NCBI GenBank assembly: GCA_021647585.1
Contig: JAKIUK010000015.1
Location: 1-64,000, forward strand
From: Methylococcaceae bacterium
Lineage (GTDB): Bacteria; Pseudomonadota; Gammaproteobacteria; Methylococcales; Methylomonadaceae
Reading direction: 5' to 3'
DNA: 64,000 bases
Each line of letters opens with the position of its first letter. Position 1 is the stretch's first letter. Positions 43,820 through 51,664 of the stretch are shown in pieces. A model generated the notes under the pieces. The model was not told the origin of the DNA and ran no database searches. It was given only the letters and a program-made list of their open reading frames with translations. Position numbers and translations under genes: made by a program.

Positions 43820-44041
43820 TTAGTTTTGTTCTTTAATAATAGTCGGATTAAACTCAACTTTTTGAGTTTCTGTTTCTGCTTCCATTTTCTTTCTTTTATC
43901 GCATTTTTTTACACAAACACAGTTGCCTGCATTTCCACCTCCACACGATCCTTTAATTGCACGTCTGCCAAATATAACACCAATAGCCATAATAAATATG
44001 ACTATTAACATGAATGCAAAAGTAACTAAAAAATAAATCAT
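43820..44041 (-). CDS. nqrM: NqrM, maturation factor of Na+-NQR
   Basis: 73 residues: one N-terminal membrane span (FLVTFAFMLIVIFIMAIGVIF) followed by GSCGGGNAGNCVCVKKCDKRK, a four-cysteine motif as in NqrM (DUF539). NqrM delivers iron to the Fe site between NqrD and NqrE. It follows apbE by 4 bp at the end of the nqr operon, which confirms the call. Confidence 0.9.
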   Translation of the reverse strand: MIYFLVTFAFMLIVIFIMAIGVIFGRRAIKGSCGGGNAGNCVCVKKCDKRKKMEAETETQKVEFNPTIIKEQN

Positions 44042-44045
44042 TGTT

Positions 44046-45080
44046 CTACCGTAAAGTGTTGATAAAAGACGATGTCGCTTTTTCTACAAACATATCATCT
44101 TTTTTAATAATAAATAAAGCTGCAATACCTTTTTCTTCAGCCATTTTAAATCCTTGCTCTGGCCCTAATACCATCAATGCAGTTGCAAGGGCATCTGCTT
44201 TCATCGTAGTATCGCTTAATATAGTAATTGATGCCAGTTTATGTGATATTGGTTTTCCTGAACGAGGATCAATGGTATGAGAATATCGCACCCCATCTTG
44301 TTCAAAAAAATTTCTATAATCACCTGATGTAGCCATACTGAGATCAGTCAATGGCAACACTTTTTCTATCGAACGTTTGCCTGCCGTCGGCTTTTCTATC
44401 GCTATACGCCAAGGCTGGTTTACAATATTTTTTCCTTTTAACCTCAGTTCACCACCAATCTCTACCATATAATCAACTATGCCAAGCTTTTCTAACAACA
44501 AACCCACCTGATCAACTGCGTAACCTTTGGCAATTGCAGATAAGTCTATATATAAATCGGTGATTTCTTTTTTCACCTGCCATTTTTTATCATCAAGCAA
44601 AAGATGATAATATCCGATTTTAGTCAATTGTTGTTGTATTAACTTATCTCCTGGTGCTTTATATGACATCTGCGCTGGTCCAAAACCCCATAAATTAACC
44701 AGTGGACCGACTGTGATATCAAAAGCACCTTGTGATAAGTCAGAAATATCTTTTGCTTCCTTAAGTACTGAATATAATGCAACTGAAACAGGTATCCATT
44801 GTGTTGATTGGTTTTTATTTAATAGTGATAGTTCTGAATCCTGCTGATAAGTAGACATTTGGCCATTCAGCTTATCCAATAGATTCTTTATTTTAAGCTT
44901 TAGTTCATCAGTTGTTAAAGAAACAGGTAATACAGACACTTTAATTGTAAAGCTAGTGCCCATAATGGCATCAGAATAATTAAAAGGATACTGCTTTGCA
45001 CCACCGGGTTGCTCACAGGCAAACAATAAAAAAACGAGGAGCAGTAACACTGAACCTCGTTTTATTTTTTTTATAACCAT
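44046..45080 (-). CDS. apbE: ApbE, FAD:protein FMN transferase
   Basis: 344 residues. Lipoprotein signal with lipobox LFACEQ; then YSDAIMGTSFTIKV, KAKDISDLSQGAFDITVGPL-type segment, DLSAIAKGYAVDQVG, YMVEIGGELRLKG and HTIDPRSGKPISH, all conserved in ApbE. It covalently attaches FMN to Thr in NqrB and NqrC on the periplasmic side. Encoded between nqrF and nqrM on the same strand; a hairpin element separates it from nqrF. Confidence 0.94.
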   Translation of the reverse strand: MVIKKIKRGSVLLLLVFLLFACEQPGGAKQYPFNYSDAIMGTSFTIKVSVLPVSLTTDELKLKIKNLLDKLNGQMSTYQQDSELSLLNKNQSTQWIPVSVALYSVLKEAKDISDLSQGAFDITVGPLVNLWGFGPAQMSYKAPGDKLIQQQLTKIGYYHLLLDDKKWQVKKEITDLYIDLSAIAKGYAVDQVGLLLEKLGIVDYMVEIGGELRLKGKNIVNQPWRIAIEKPTAGKRSIEKVLPLTDLSMATSGDYRNFFEQDGVRYSHTIDPRSGKPISHKLASITILSDTTMKADALATALMVLGPEQGFKMAEEKGIAALFIIKKDDMFVEKATSSFINTLR

Positions 45081-45112
45081 TTTTTAAAACACGCTTGTTG
45101 TTATACATAAAA

Positions 45113-45405
45113 AAACCGCACCTATAAACCTAGAAAAATCAGTTGGATCACGGTTTCTAGCACAAGCTATTGATTCCACAGCACTTCACAGAAAAATGCT
45201 CCTGCTTTTTCTGCATTCACCACGTCCATGTGGTTCAAAAAAATGCCCGCTTAACCTAATGAAGCTAAGATTTTTGACCTACATGGAAGTAGGAAATGCA
45301 GGTTTTGCAGGAGCAAAAACCTGTTGAAATACTGTGAAACCAATAACTTGCACTATAATTCCGCGCCCAACTGATCTTTCTAGGTTAAAATTTCTGGTGC
45401 GGTTT
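45113..45405. mobile_element. 293-bp long-hairpin element inside the nqr operon
   Basis: The 331-bp nqrF-apbE spacer is almost wholly one imperfect inverted repeat. Outer arms share AAACCGCACC and AACCTAGAAAAATCAGTTGG (left, 45113-45146) with the complement of 45367-45405. Inner matches include the CAAGCTATTGATTCCACAG and GCTCCTGC...CTGCATT segments with counterparts on the right side. There is no ORF. It looks like a non-autonomous MITE or a structured RNA element; as RNA it would fold into one long hairpin between nqrF and apbE. Confidence 0.75.
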
Positions 45406-45411
45406 AATTAT

Positions 45412-46632
45412 TTAACCACCAAAGTCATCTAGCATGATGTTTTCTGGATCTACTCCATTTTCAATCAGCATATTAATCACTGATGAGTTCATAATCGGAG
45501 GTCCACACAAATAGTATTCACAATCTTCCGGTGCAGGATGATCTTTAATGTACTCTTCAAATAATACATTATGAATAAAACCGGTATAACCGTCCCATTC
45601 ATCTTCCGGCAGAGCATCTGATAATGCTGTATGCCAAACGAAATTGTCATTCTCTTTCTCAAGCATGTCAAAATCTTCAATATAGAACATTTCGCGTTTA
45701 CTACGTGCACCATACCAAAATGACATCTTCCGAGTAGACTTCAGTCTCCGAAGTTGGTCAAAGATATGTGAACGCATAGGTGCCATACCTGCACCACCAC
45801 CAACAAAGACCATTTCTGCATCAGTATCCCGGGCATAGAATTCACCATAAGGGCCAGACACAATTGCTTTATCACCGGGTTTCAGGTTAAAAATGTACGA
45901 AGACATAATCCCTGGAGGTACTGAGTCTGGAGCACCTGGGGGCGGTGTCGCAACACGCACGTTAAGCATAATTTCTTTTTCTTCCGGGTAAGAAGCCATT
46001 GAATATGCACGCAAAGTAGGTTCTTTGACATTAGAAACATAACGCCATAGATTGAATTTATCCCAATCTTCACGATATTCTTCTTCAATGTCCATATCCT
46101 CATATTTAGAAACATGCGCTGGACACTCAATCTGAATATATCCACCCGCCTTGTAATCGATCACTTCACCTGAAGGCAAATCAAGCACTAATTCTTTAAT
46201 AAAAGTCGCTACGTTGTGATTCGATTTAACAGTACATTCCCATTTTTTAACCCCAAACACGCTGTCTTCTACTTCAACTTCCATATCATGCTTAACAGCA
46301 ACCTGACAAGAAAGACGCTCACCTTCTGCTGCTTCACGTTTAGTAATGTGAGACAATTCTGTTGGTAATATTTCACCACCACCTTTATGGATTTTGACAC
46401 GACATTGCGCACAAGTGCCGCCGCCGCCACAGGCAGAAGGCACAAAAAGTTGAGCATCAGCTAATGCTGTCAATAGCTTGGAACCCGCAGGAACATGAAT
46501 TTTCTTCTCATTATTGATAAGAATTTCTATGTCACCCGAAGCCACCAGCTTGCTTTTCGCACCAATAATAATAAATACCAGCGCAATCACGATCACCGTG
46601 AATAAAAATACGCCTAATATAATTTCAAGCAT
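45412..46632 (-). CDS. nqrF: NqrF, NADH dehydrogenase subunit of Na+-NQR
   Basis: 406 residues: one N-terminal membrane span, 2Fe-2S ferredoxin domain with C68, C74, C77 (ACGGGGTCAQC) and a fourth Cys near 111 (RLSCQV), then FAD (LRAYSMAS) and NADH domains ending with YLCGPPIMNSS. Oxidises NADH and starts electron transfer to NqrC/B. Last of the six structural genes, 12 bp after nqrE. Confidence 0.97.
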   Translation of the reverse strand: MLEIILGVFLFTVIVIALVFIIIGAKSKLVASGDIEILINNEKKIHVPAGSKLLTALADAQLFVPSACGGGGTCAQCRVKIHKGGGEILPTELSHITKREAAEGERLSCQVAVKHDMEVEVEDSVFGVKKWECTVKSNHNVATFIKELVLDLPSGEVIDYKAGGYIQIECPAHVSKYEDMDIEEEYREDWDKFNLWRYVSNVKEPTLRAYSMASYPEEKEIMLNVRVATPPPGAPDSVPPGIMSSYIFNLKPGDKAIVSGPYGEFYARDTDAEMVFVGGGAGMAPMRSHIFDQLRRLKSTRKMSFWYGARSKREMFYIEDFDMLEKENDNFVWHTALSDALPEDEWDGYTGFIHNVLFEEYIKDHPAPEDCEYYLCGPPIMNSSVINMLIENGVDPENIMLDDFGG

Positions 46633-46644
46633 TACTCATCCTTC

Positions 46645-47253
46645 CTACAGTTGGATTCCAGAAAAAGCCATGAAGCCAAGAGACATCAGACCCGCGCTAA
46701 TAAATGTAATCCCAAGACCTTCAAGGCCTTTAGGAATATCGCTGTATTTCAGTTTTTCACGAACACCAGCCATCACTGTGATAGCTAATGCCCAGCCAAA
46801 ACCACTACCAACACCATATACAACACTCTGAGTAAAATCATAGTCACGTTCAATCATGAACAAACTACCACCCAAAATCGCACAGTTTACTGTAATCAAT
46901 GGTAAGAAAACACCCAATGCATGGAACAGTGCAGGAAAGAATTTATCTAAAATCATTTCCAGTATCTGTACCAAAGCAGCAATCATACCGATACAGCTTA
47001 ATAGCACCAAGAAACTCAGGTCAACACCTGTAATGCCCATCCATGCTAAAGCATCTTCTTTTAACAAGGTATGGTAAATCACATTATTTACAGGTACTGT
47101 AATCACCTGTACCACCATTACTGCAATCCCAAGACCTATCGCGGTTGATATTTTCTTGGAAACCGCCAGGAATGTACACATTCCCAGAAAGAATGCCAAC
47201 GCTAGGTTTTCAACGAAAACCGCTTTAATAAATAAACTCACATATTCATTCAT
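46645..47253 (-). CDS. nqrE: NqrE, membrane subunit of Na+-NQR
   Basis: 202 residues, six membrane helices. Contains FVENLALAFFLGMCTFLAVS and VNCAILGGSLFM, where the two half-channel cysteines shared with NqrD form the intramembrane iron site. Overlaps nqrD by one base. Usual length. Confidence 0.97.
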   Translation of the reverse strand: MNEYVSLFIKAVFVENLALAFFLGMCTFLAVSKKISTAIGLGIAVMVVQVITVPVNNVIYHTLLKEDALAWMGITGVDLSFLVLLSCIGMIAALVQILEMILDKFFPALFHALGVFLPLITVNCAILGGSLFMIERDYDFTQSVVYGVGSGFGWALAITVMAGVREKLKYSDIPKGLEGLGITFISAGLMSLGFMAFSGIQL

Positions 47254-47933
47254 TAGTGATGCCCCCCTTCACCATGAGAAATATCCATAATTTTGAAGTC
47301 CGACTGTTCATTTTGCTCAGGCTTCCATTGACGGAACACCCAAATAATAAACGCAATCAAAAAGAAAGCACTAGGTGGCAATAGCATCATGCCATTTGGC
47401 TCATACCAGCCCCCATCTTTTATTAATGGAAACACCTCAATACCTAATAACTTGCCTGAACCTAACAACTCTCTAAAGAAGGCAATGATTACCAAAATCA
47501 AACTGTAACCTAAACCATTACCAATACCATCAATAAAGCTGGCCATCGGTGGGTTTTTCATTGCAAAGGCTTCTGCACGTCCCATTACTATACAATTGGT
47601 AATAATCAAACCAACAAATACAGATAATTGCTTACTTATATCATAAACAAAGGCTTTTAGAATTTGATCTACCACAATAACCAAGGAAGCAATAATCGTC
47701 ATCTGTACGATGATACGAATACTTCCTGGAATATGATTTCTGATCGAACTAATCGCAGCACTCGAACAAGCAGTAACTGATGTTAAAGCAACAGCCATGA
47801 TTAATGATGTAGACATTTGAGACGTAACCGCCAATGCCGAACAGATGCCTAACACTTGAAGTGTAATAGGGTTATTACTGACTAAGGGGTCAGTCAGAAC
47901 TTTTTTTGTTTCACTATCTAAAACAGCACTCAT
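47253..47933 (-). CDS. nqrD: NqrD, membrane subunit of Na+-NQR
   Basis: 226 residues, homologous to NqrE, with NPITLQVLGICSALAVTSQM and TNCIVMGRAEAFA, each contributing a cysteine to the Fe site. Six membrane helices. Lies between nqrC and nqrE with a 9-bp gap to nqrC. Confidence 0.97.
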   Translation of the reverse strand: MSAVLDSETKKVLTDPLVSNNPITLQVLGICSALAVTSQMSTSLIMAVALTSVTACSSAAISSIRNHIPGSIRIIVQMTIIASLVIVVDQILKAFVYDISKQLSVFVGLIITNCIVMGRAEAFAMKNPPMASFIDGIGNGLGYSLILVIIAFFRELLGSGKLLGIEVFPLIKDGGWYEPNGMMLLPPSAFFLIAFIIWVFRQWKPEQNEQSDFKIMDISHGEGGHH

Positions 47934-47942
47934 GACTTTCTC

Positions 47943-48797
47943 CTAATCATTGTTTCTGATTTTATCCAGATAAGGTGCAAAACCTTCTGCACTCATCCAG
48001 TATTTAACCAAATTACTGACACCATTACTGGTCAATGTTGCACCAGCCAGACCATCAACCTGATATTCTGAACCTGGCTTATTGGTATCAACCACACCTT
48101 TAATTAGTCTCAATACTGGTTCTCCTGCATCGTTATAAACTTTTTTACCCTGCCATAACGCACGCCAATTTGGATTAACAACTTCACCACCTAATCCAGG
48201 TGTTTCAGCTTGATCATAAAAGTTAATACTTTTAACGGTTTGACCATCTGCCTCTAAAGCTAAAAATCCATACATAGTAGACCAAAGTCCATATCCATGC
48301 ATTGGAAGAATGATGGACTGAATAGCATCACCACTCTTAACTAAATAAACTTTGGCTATTTTTGCTTTGCGTTTAATACTCGCAATATCAACACTTCTAT
48401 CTAATACAATATTTTGCGCAGGATTTTTAGCTGCTTTCCGTTGATCGTATGCAACTGCATCCATTCCTTCAACATAATCACCTGTTTCAATATCAACCAG
48501 TTTTTCTTCAATCTGGCTGGCAAAAGCTTGATGTATATCAGTGTCTTCATCTAATAAGCCTGCAACATCAAGAATATTTTTCTTCATGTCCATTGCTTTA
48601 TTTTCAAGTTGCAAAGGTCTTAAAGCAACCGCTGCAAAAGAAACTAGAATTGCACAGACGAAACAAAGTGAAAGCGCAACAGCAATAGTTTTTTCCAAAC
48701 TATCATTACCCAGCGCTAAAACCTTTTGTTTATAGGCATCAAATTTTTGATAATGTTCGTTTGCTAGCAAACGCTCTTTAAAGTTTCCGTTAGACAT
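47943..48797 (-). CDS. nqrC: NqrC, FMN-carrying subunit of Na+-NQR
   Basis: 284 residues: N-terminal membrane helix (TIAVALSLCFVCAILVSFAA) and a periplasmic FMN-binding domain. The covalent FMN site is GLAGATLTSNGVSN near residue 250, where ApbE would attach FMN to a Thr. Overlaps nqrB by 8 bp. Confidence 0.96.
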   Translation of the reverse strand: MSNGNFKERLLANEHYQKFDAYKQKVLALGNDSLEKTIAVALSLCFVCAILVSFAAVALRPLQLENKAMDMKKNILDVAGLLDEDTDIHQAFASQIEEKLVDIETGDYVEGMDAVAYDQRKAAKNPAQNIVLDRSVDIASIKRKAKIAKVYLVKSGDAIQSIILPMHGYGLWSTMYGFLALEADGQTVKSINFYDQAETPGLGGEVVNPNWRALWQGKKVYNDAGEPVLRLIKGVVDTNKPGSEYQVDGLAGATLTSNGVSNLVKYWMSAEGFAPYLDKIRNND

Positions 48798-49992
48798 GAC
48801 GTTTCATCCTTCTCCTAATATTTGCCTGAACGACAAAATAATCAATAACAGGGGCAAACATATTAGCAAACAAAATGGACAGCATCATGCCTTCTGGAAA
48901 AGCGGGATTTACCACCCGAACCAGAATCACCATCACCCCAATCAATGCGCCAAATATCCAACGACCGGTATCGGTCATTGCTGCACCTACTGGATCAGTT
49001 GCCATATATACCATACCAAAAGCAAAACCACCCACGGTTAAATGCCAATAGAAAGGAAATGCAAACATGGGGTTGGTATCACTACCAATAATGTTAAACA
49101 TGACAGCAGTTGCCACCATACCGGCTAACACACCCCCCATAATTCTGTATGAAGCGATTCGAGTATAGAGCAGGAATGCAGCACCAATAAAAATGGCTAA
49201 GGTTGATGTTTCACCAATTGAACCAGGCATGAATCCCAAAAATGATTGAAACCAGCTATAACCCGCCGCATGTACTGCATCCAGTCCACCTTGAGCTGCA
49301 AGACCTAAGGGTGTTGCCATAGTGTAACCATCAACTCCTACCCAGGCCATATCACCTGAAATAGCCGCAGGATATGCAAAGAACAGAAATGCGCGTCCTG
49401 TTAATGCTGGGTTCAAAAAGTTTTTACCTGTTCCACCAAATACTTCTTTACCAATGACGATACCAAAAGAAATACCTAGAGCAACCTGCCATAAAGGAAT
49501 GTCGGGCGGTAAAATCAATGCATATAACATTGATGAAACCAAAAACCCTTCATTAACTTCATGGCCACGGACAGTTGCGAATAAGACTTCCCAAACACCG
49601 CCGACTGCTAAAGTAACGACATATATTGGTACAAAAAACAAAGCCCCATGAACCATATTTGAGATAGGATTCATAGGATTATAGCCAAATAGTGACATGG
49701 GTATGCTACGCCAGCTATTAACTTCATCTAAGCCCATCGCCTTTACAGCTAGGTTAGCTTGATAACCACTGTTATACATGGCCATCAGAACACAGAAAAA
49801 TGTTGCAATTACAACAAAAGTCATCGTACGTTTCAGGTCATTACCATCACGAACATGCGTGGTTCCGCGTGTTACATCAGACGGTGTATAAATAAAAGTA
49901 TCCACCATCTCATAGAGACCATAGTACCTTTCTAATTTACCGCCTTTTGTAAAATGCGGCTCAACGCTATCTAAAATATCTCTAGCCGACAT
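48790..49992 (-). CDS. nqrB: NqrB, sodium-pumping membrane subunit of Na+-NQR
   Basis: 400 residues, about ten membrane helices. The flavinylation segment DGYTMATPLG contains the Thr modified by ApbE. It also binds riboflavin and ubiquinone in studied enzymes. Begins at the nqrA stop with a one-base overlap. Confidence 0.97.
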   Translation of the reverse strand: MSARDILDSVEPHFTKGGKLERYYGLYEMVDTFIYTPSDVTRGTTHVRDGNDLKRTMTFVVIATFFCVLMAMYNSGYQANLAVKAMGLDEVNSWRSIPMSLFGYNPMNPISNMVHGALFFVPIYVVTLAVGGVWEVLFATVRGHEVNEGFLVSSMLYALILPPDIPLWQVALGISFGIVIGKEVFGGTGKNFLNPALTGRAFLFFAYPAAISGDMAWVGVDGYTMATPLGLAAQGGLDAVHAAGYSWFQSFLGFMPGSIGETSTLAIFIGAAFLLYTRIASYRIMGGVLAGMVATAVMFNIIGSDTNPMFAFPFYWHLTVGGFAFGMVYMATDPVGAAMTDTGRWIFGALIGVMVILVRVVNPAFPEGMMLSILFANMFAPVIDYFVVQANIRRRMKRHV

Positions 49993-51338
49993 TATCCTTC
50001 CTTCTCAATTTTAGTTAAATTCGCTCTTAAAACAGGCGCAAAATCATGCTTACCAGGATCAACGAAAGTAAATAAGGAAACATCTTCCTCAATTAATTCA
50101 AGACCACCTAATAACTGAGCTTGATCTGTATCACCAATCACCAGCGCTTTTAACAACGGTGTTGATAATATATCCAGTGGCATTACAGTCTCATACACAC
50201 CAACAGGAACAATAGCTCTATTACTTCCATTTTTATCAGTCGTCAAAGGAAACAATCGGTTATCTTTTCGATCTTTACTGGATGTATAAACATTCATGGC
50301 AGAATATTTATCCTTACCAGCAACTATCCAGCCGAACAATTCACGTTCCCTACCTTCTTTAAGCACAGAAACCTGACAGCTATAACAGCCTAAATATGCA
50401 AAACTATCACTTGCTTCATGCCCATAAAGCACAGAACCAGAAATCACCCGATTTTCGCAATCCTCTAATTCCCCTGCAACCAATTCGTCTGTATTTGCCC
50501 CAACACGTGTTTGTATTAGTCTAGGTTTTTTAACCGTCGGACCTGCTAAGGAAACCACTCTATCTACATTTATTTTTCCTGTAGTAAATAGTGCACCTAT
50601 AGCTATCACTGCCTGATAATCAATATGCCAAACAGTTTTTTCCAAATGAACCGGCTCAATCAGGTGAATGTGTGTACTGGGTAAGCCAGCAGGATGTGGC
50701 CCTGAAAATTCTGCAGTTTGAACTCCGTCATTAGAGACAACATCAGCACCCGTTGCCTTGCAAAGGTATGTTTTACCCTCGGTTAATTTAGCAACAATAG
50801 CAAGTCCATTGGTGAAGTCAGCCGTTCTTTCTTTGATGACAACAACAGGATCAGCCGCTAGAGGACGTGTATCTATTGCCGTAACAAAAATTGAACGTGG
50901 CGAACTATCAACAGCCGGAATTTTACCGTAAGGCCGAGTTAAAAAAGAGGTCCACAACCCCGAACGCAGTAGATTTTCCTTGATCTGATCCACAGTGAGA
51001 GTAGACAAATCTTTTTCGGCGTATTTTTCGAAAGACTCTTGAGCAGTTCCTTTAAGTTCAATTACAACCGATTGCAAAACACGCTTAGCACCACGGTTGA
51101 TTTCTTTTACTACACCAGCTCCTGGTGCAGTAAAGTTAACTCCAGGGTTTTGCTTATCAGAAAATAGCACTTGTCCTAATTTGACGGAATCGCCGACAGC
51201 AACCATCATCTTAGGCTTCAGCCCAACGTAATCCTTCCCCAAAATGGCAACAGTCTTAACCTTGTTACCTTTTTCAATTTTCTGTTCAGGACTACCCGTT
51301 ATTGGTAGATCCAAACCTTCTTTTAATTTAAATTGCAT
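49992..51338 (-). CDS. nqrA: NqrA, cytoplasmic subunit of Na+-NQR
   Basis: 448 residues from MQFKLKEGLDLPITG, the normal NqrA start. Contains AILGKDYVGLKPKMMV, FTAPGAGVVKEINRG and GCYSCQVSVLKEGRERELFGW near 385. It lies on the cytoplasmic face with NqrB. First gene of the operon. The frame is open to 51374, but those residues do not match the family. No strong ribosome-binding site is visible. Confidence 0.96.
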   Translation of the reverse strand: MQFKLKEGLDLPITGSPEQKIEKGNKVKTVAILGKDYVGLKPKMMVAVGDSVKLGQVLFSDKQNPGVNFTAPGAGVVKEINRGAKRVLQSVVIELKGTAQESFEKYAEKDLSTLTVDQIKENLLRSGLWTSFLTRPYGKIPAVDSSPRSIFVTAIDTRPLAADPVVVIKERTADFTNGLAIVAKLTEGKTYLCKATGADVVSNDGVQTAEFSGPHPAGLPSTHIHLIEPVHLEKTVWHIDYQAVIAIGALFTTGKINVDRVVSLAGPTVKKPRLIQTRVGANTDELVAGELEDCENRVISGSVLYGHEASDSFAYLGCYSCQVSVLKEGRERELFGWIVAGKDKYSAMNVYTSSKDRKDNRLFPLTTDKNGSNRAIVPVGVYETVMPLDILSTPLLKALVIGDTDQAQLLGGLELIEEDVSLFTFVDPGKHDFAPVLRANLTKIEKEG

Positions 51339-51664
51339 AGTGAATAAGCCTGTTCTCCAGACAAGTTGCAGCAAACAACCCCCTTATACAAACTAAGAGG
51401 CACTTTAAGACGTAAAAACCCTGCTATTACATCATAAATCAGCTTCTTTCTCAACGAATGAGTTAAAAACTTGTATCAAAAAAATGCATTAAGCATTGTT
51501 CATTTTTACGCTAAATAAAAGCTATTATTTAATCTCTCGGTAATCCCCCAAAATAATGAATAAAAATCACAATAAGTATTTGTCTGACGTTATAATTCAT
51601 TTCATCAATTCTTGATCATTTCAAGGCACTAAACATTTCTCGTTACTTAACTCAGGTATCTAAA

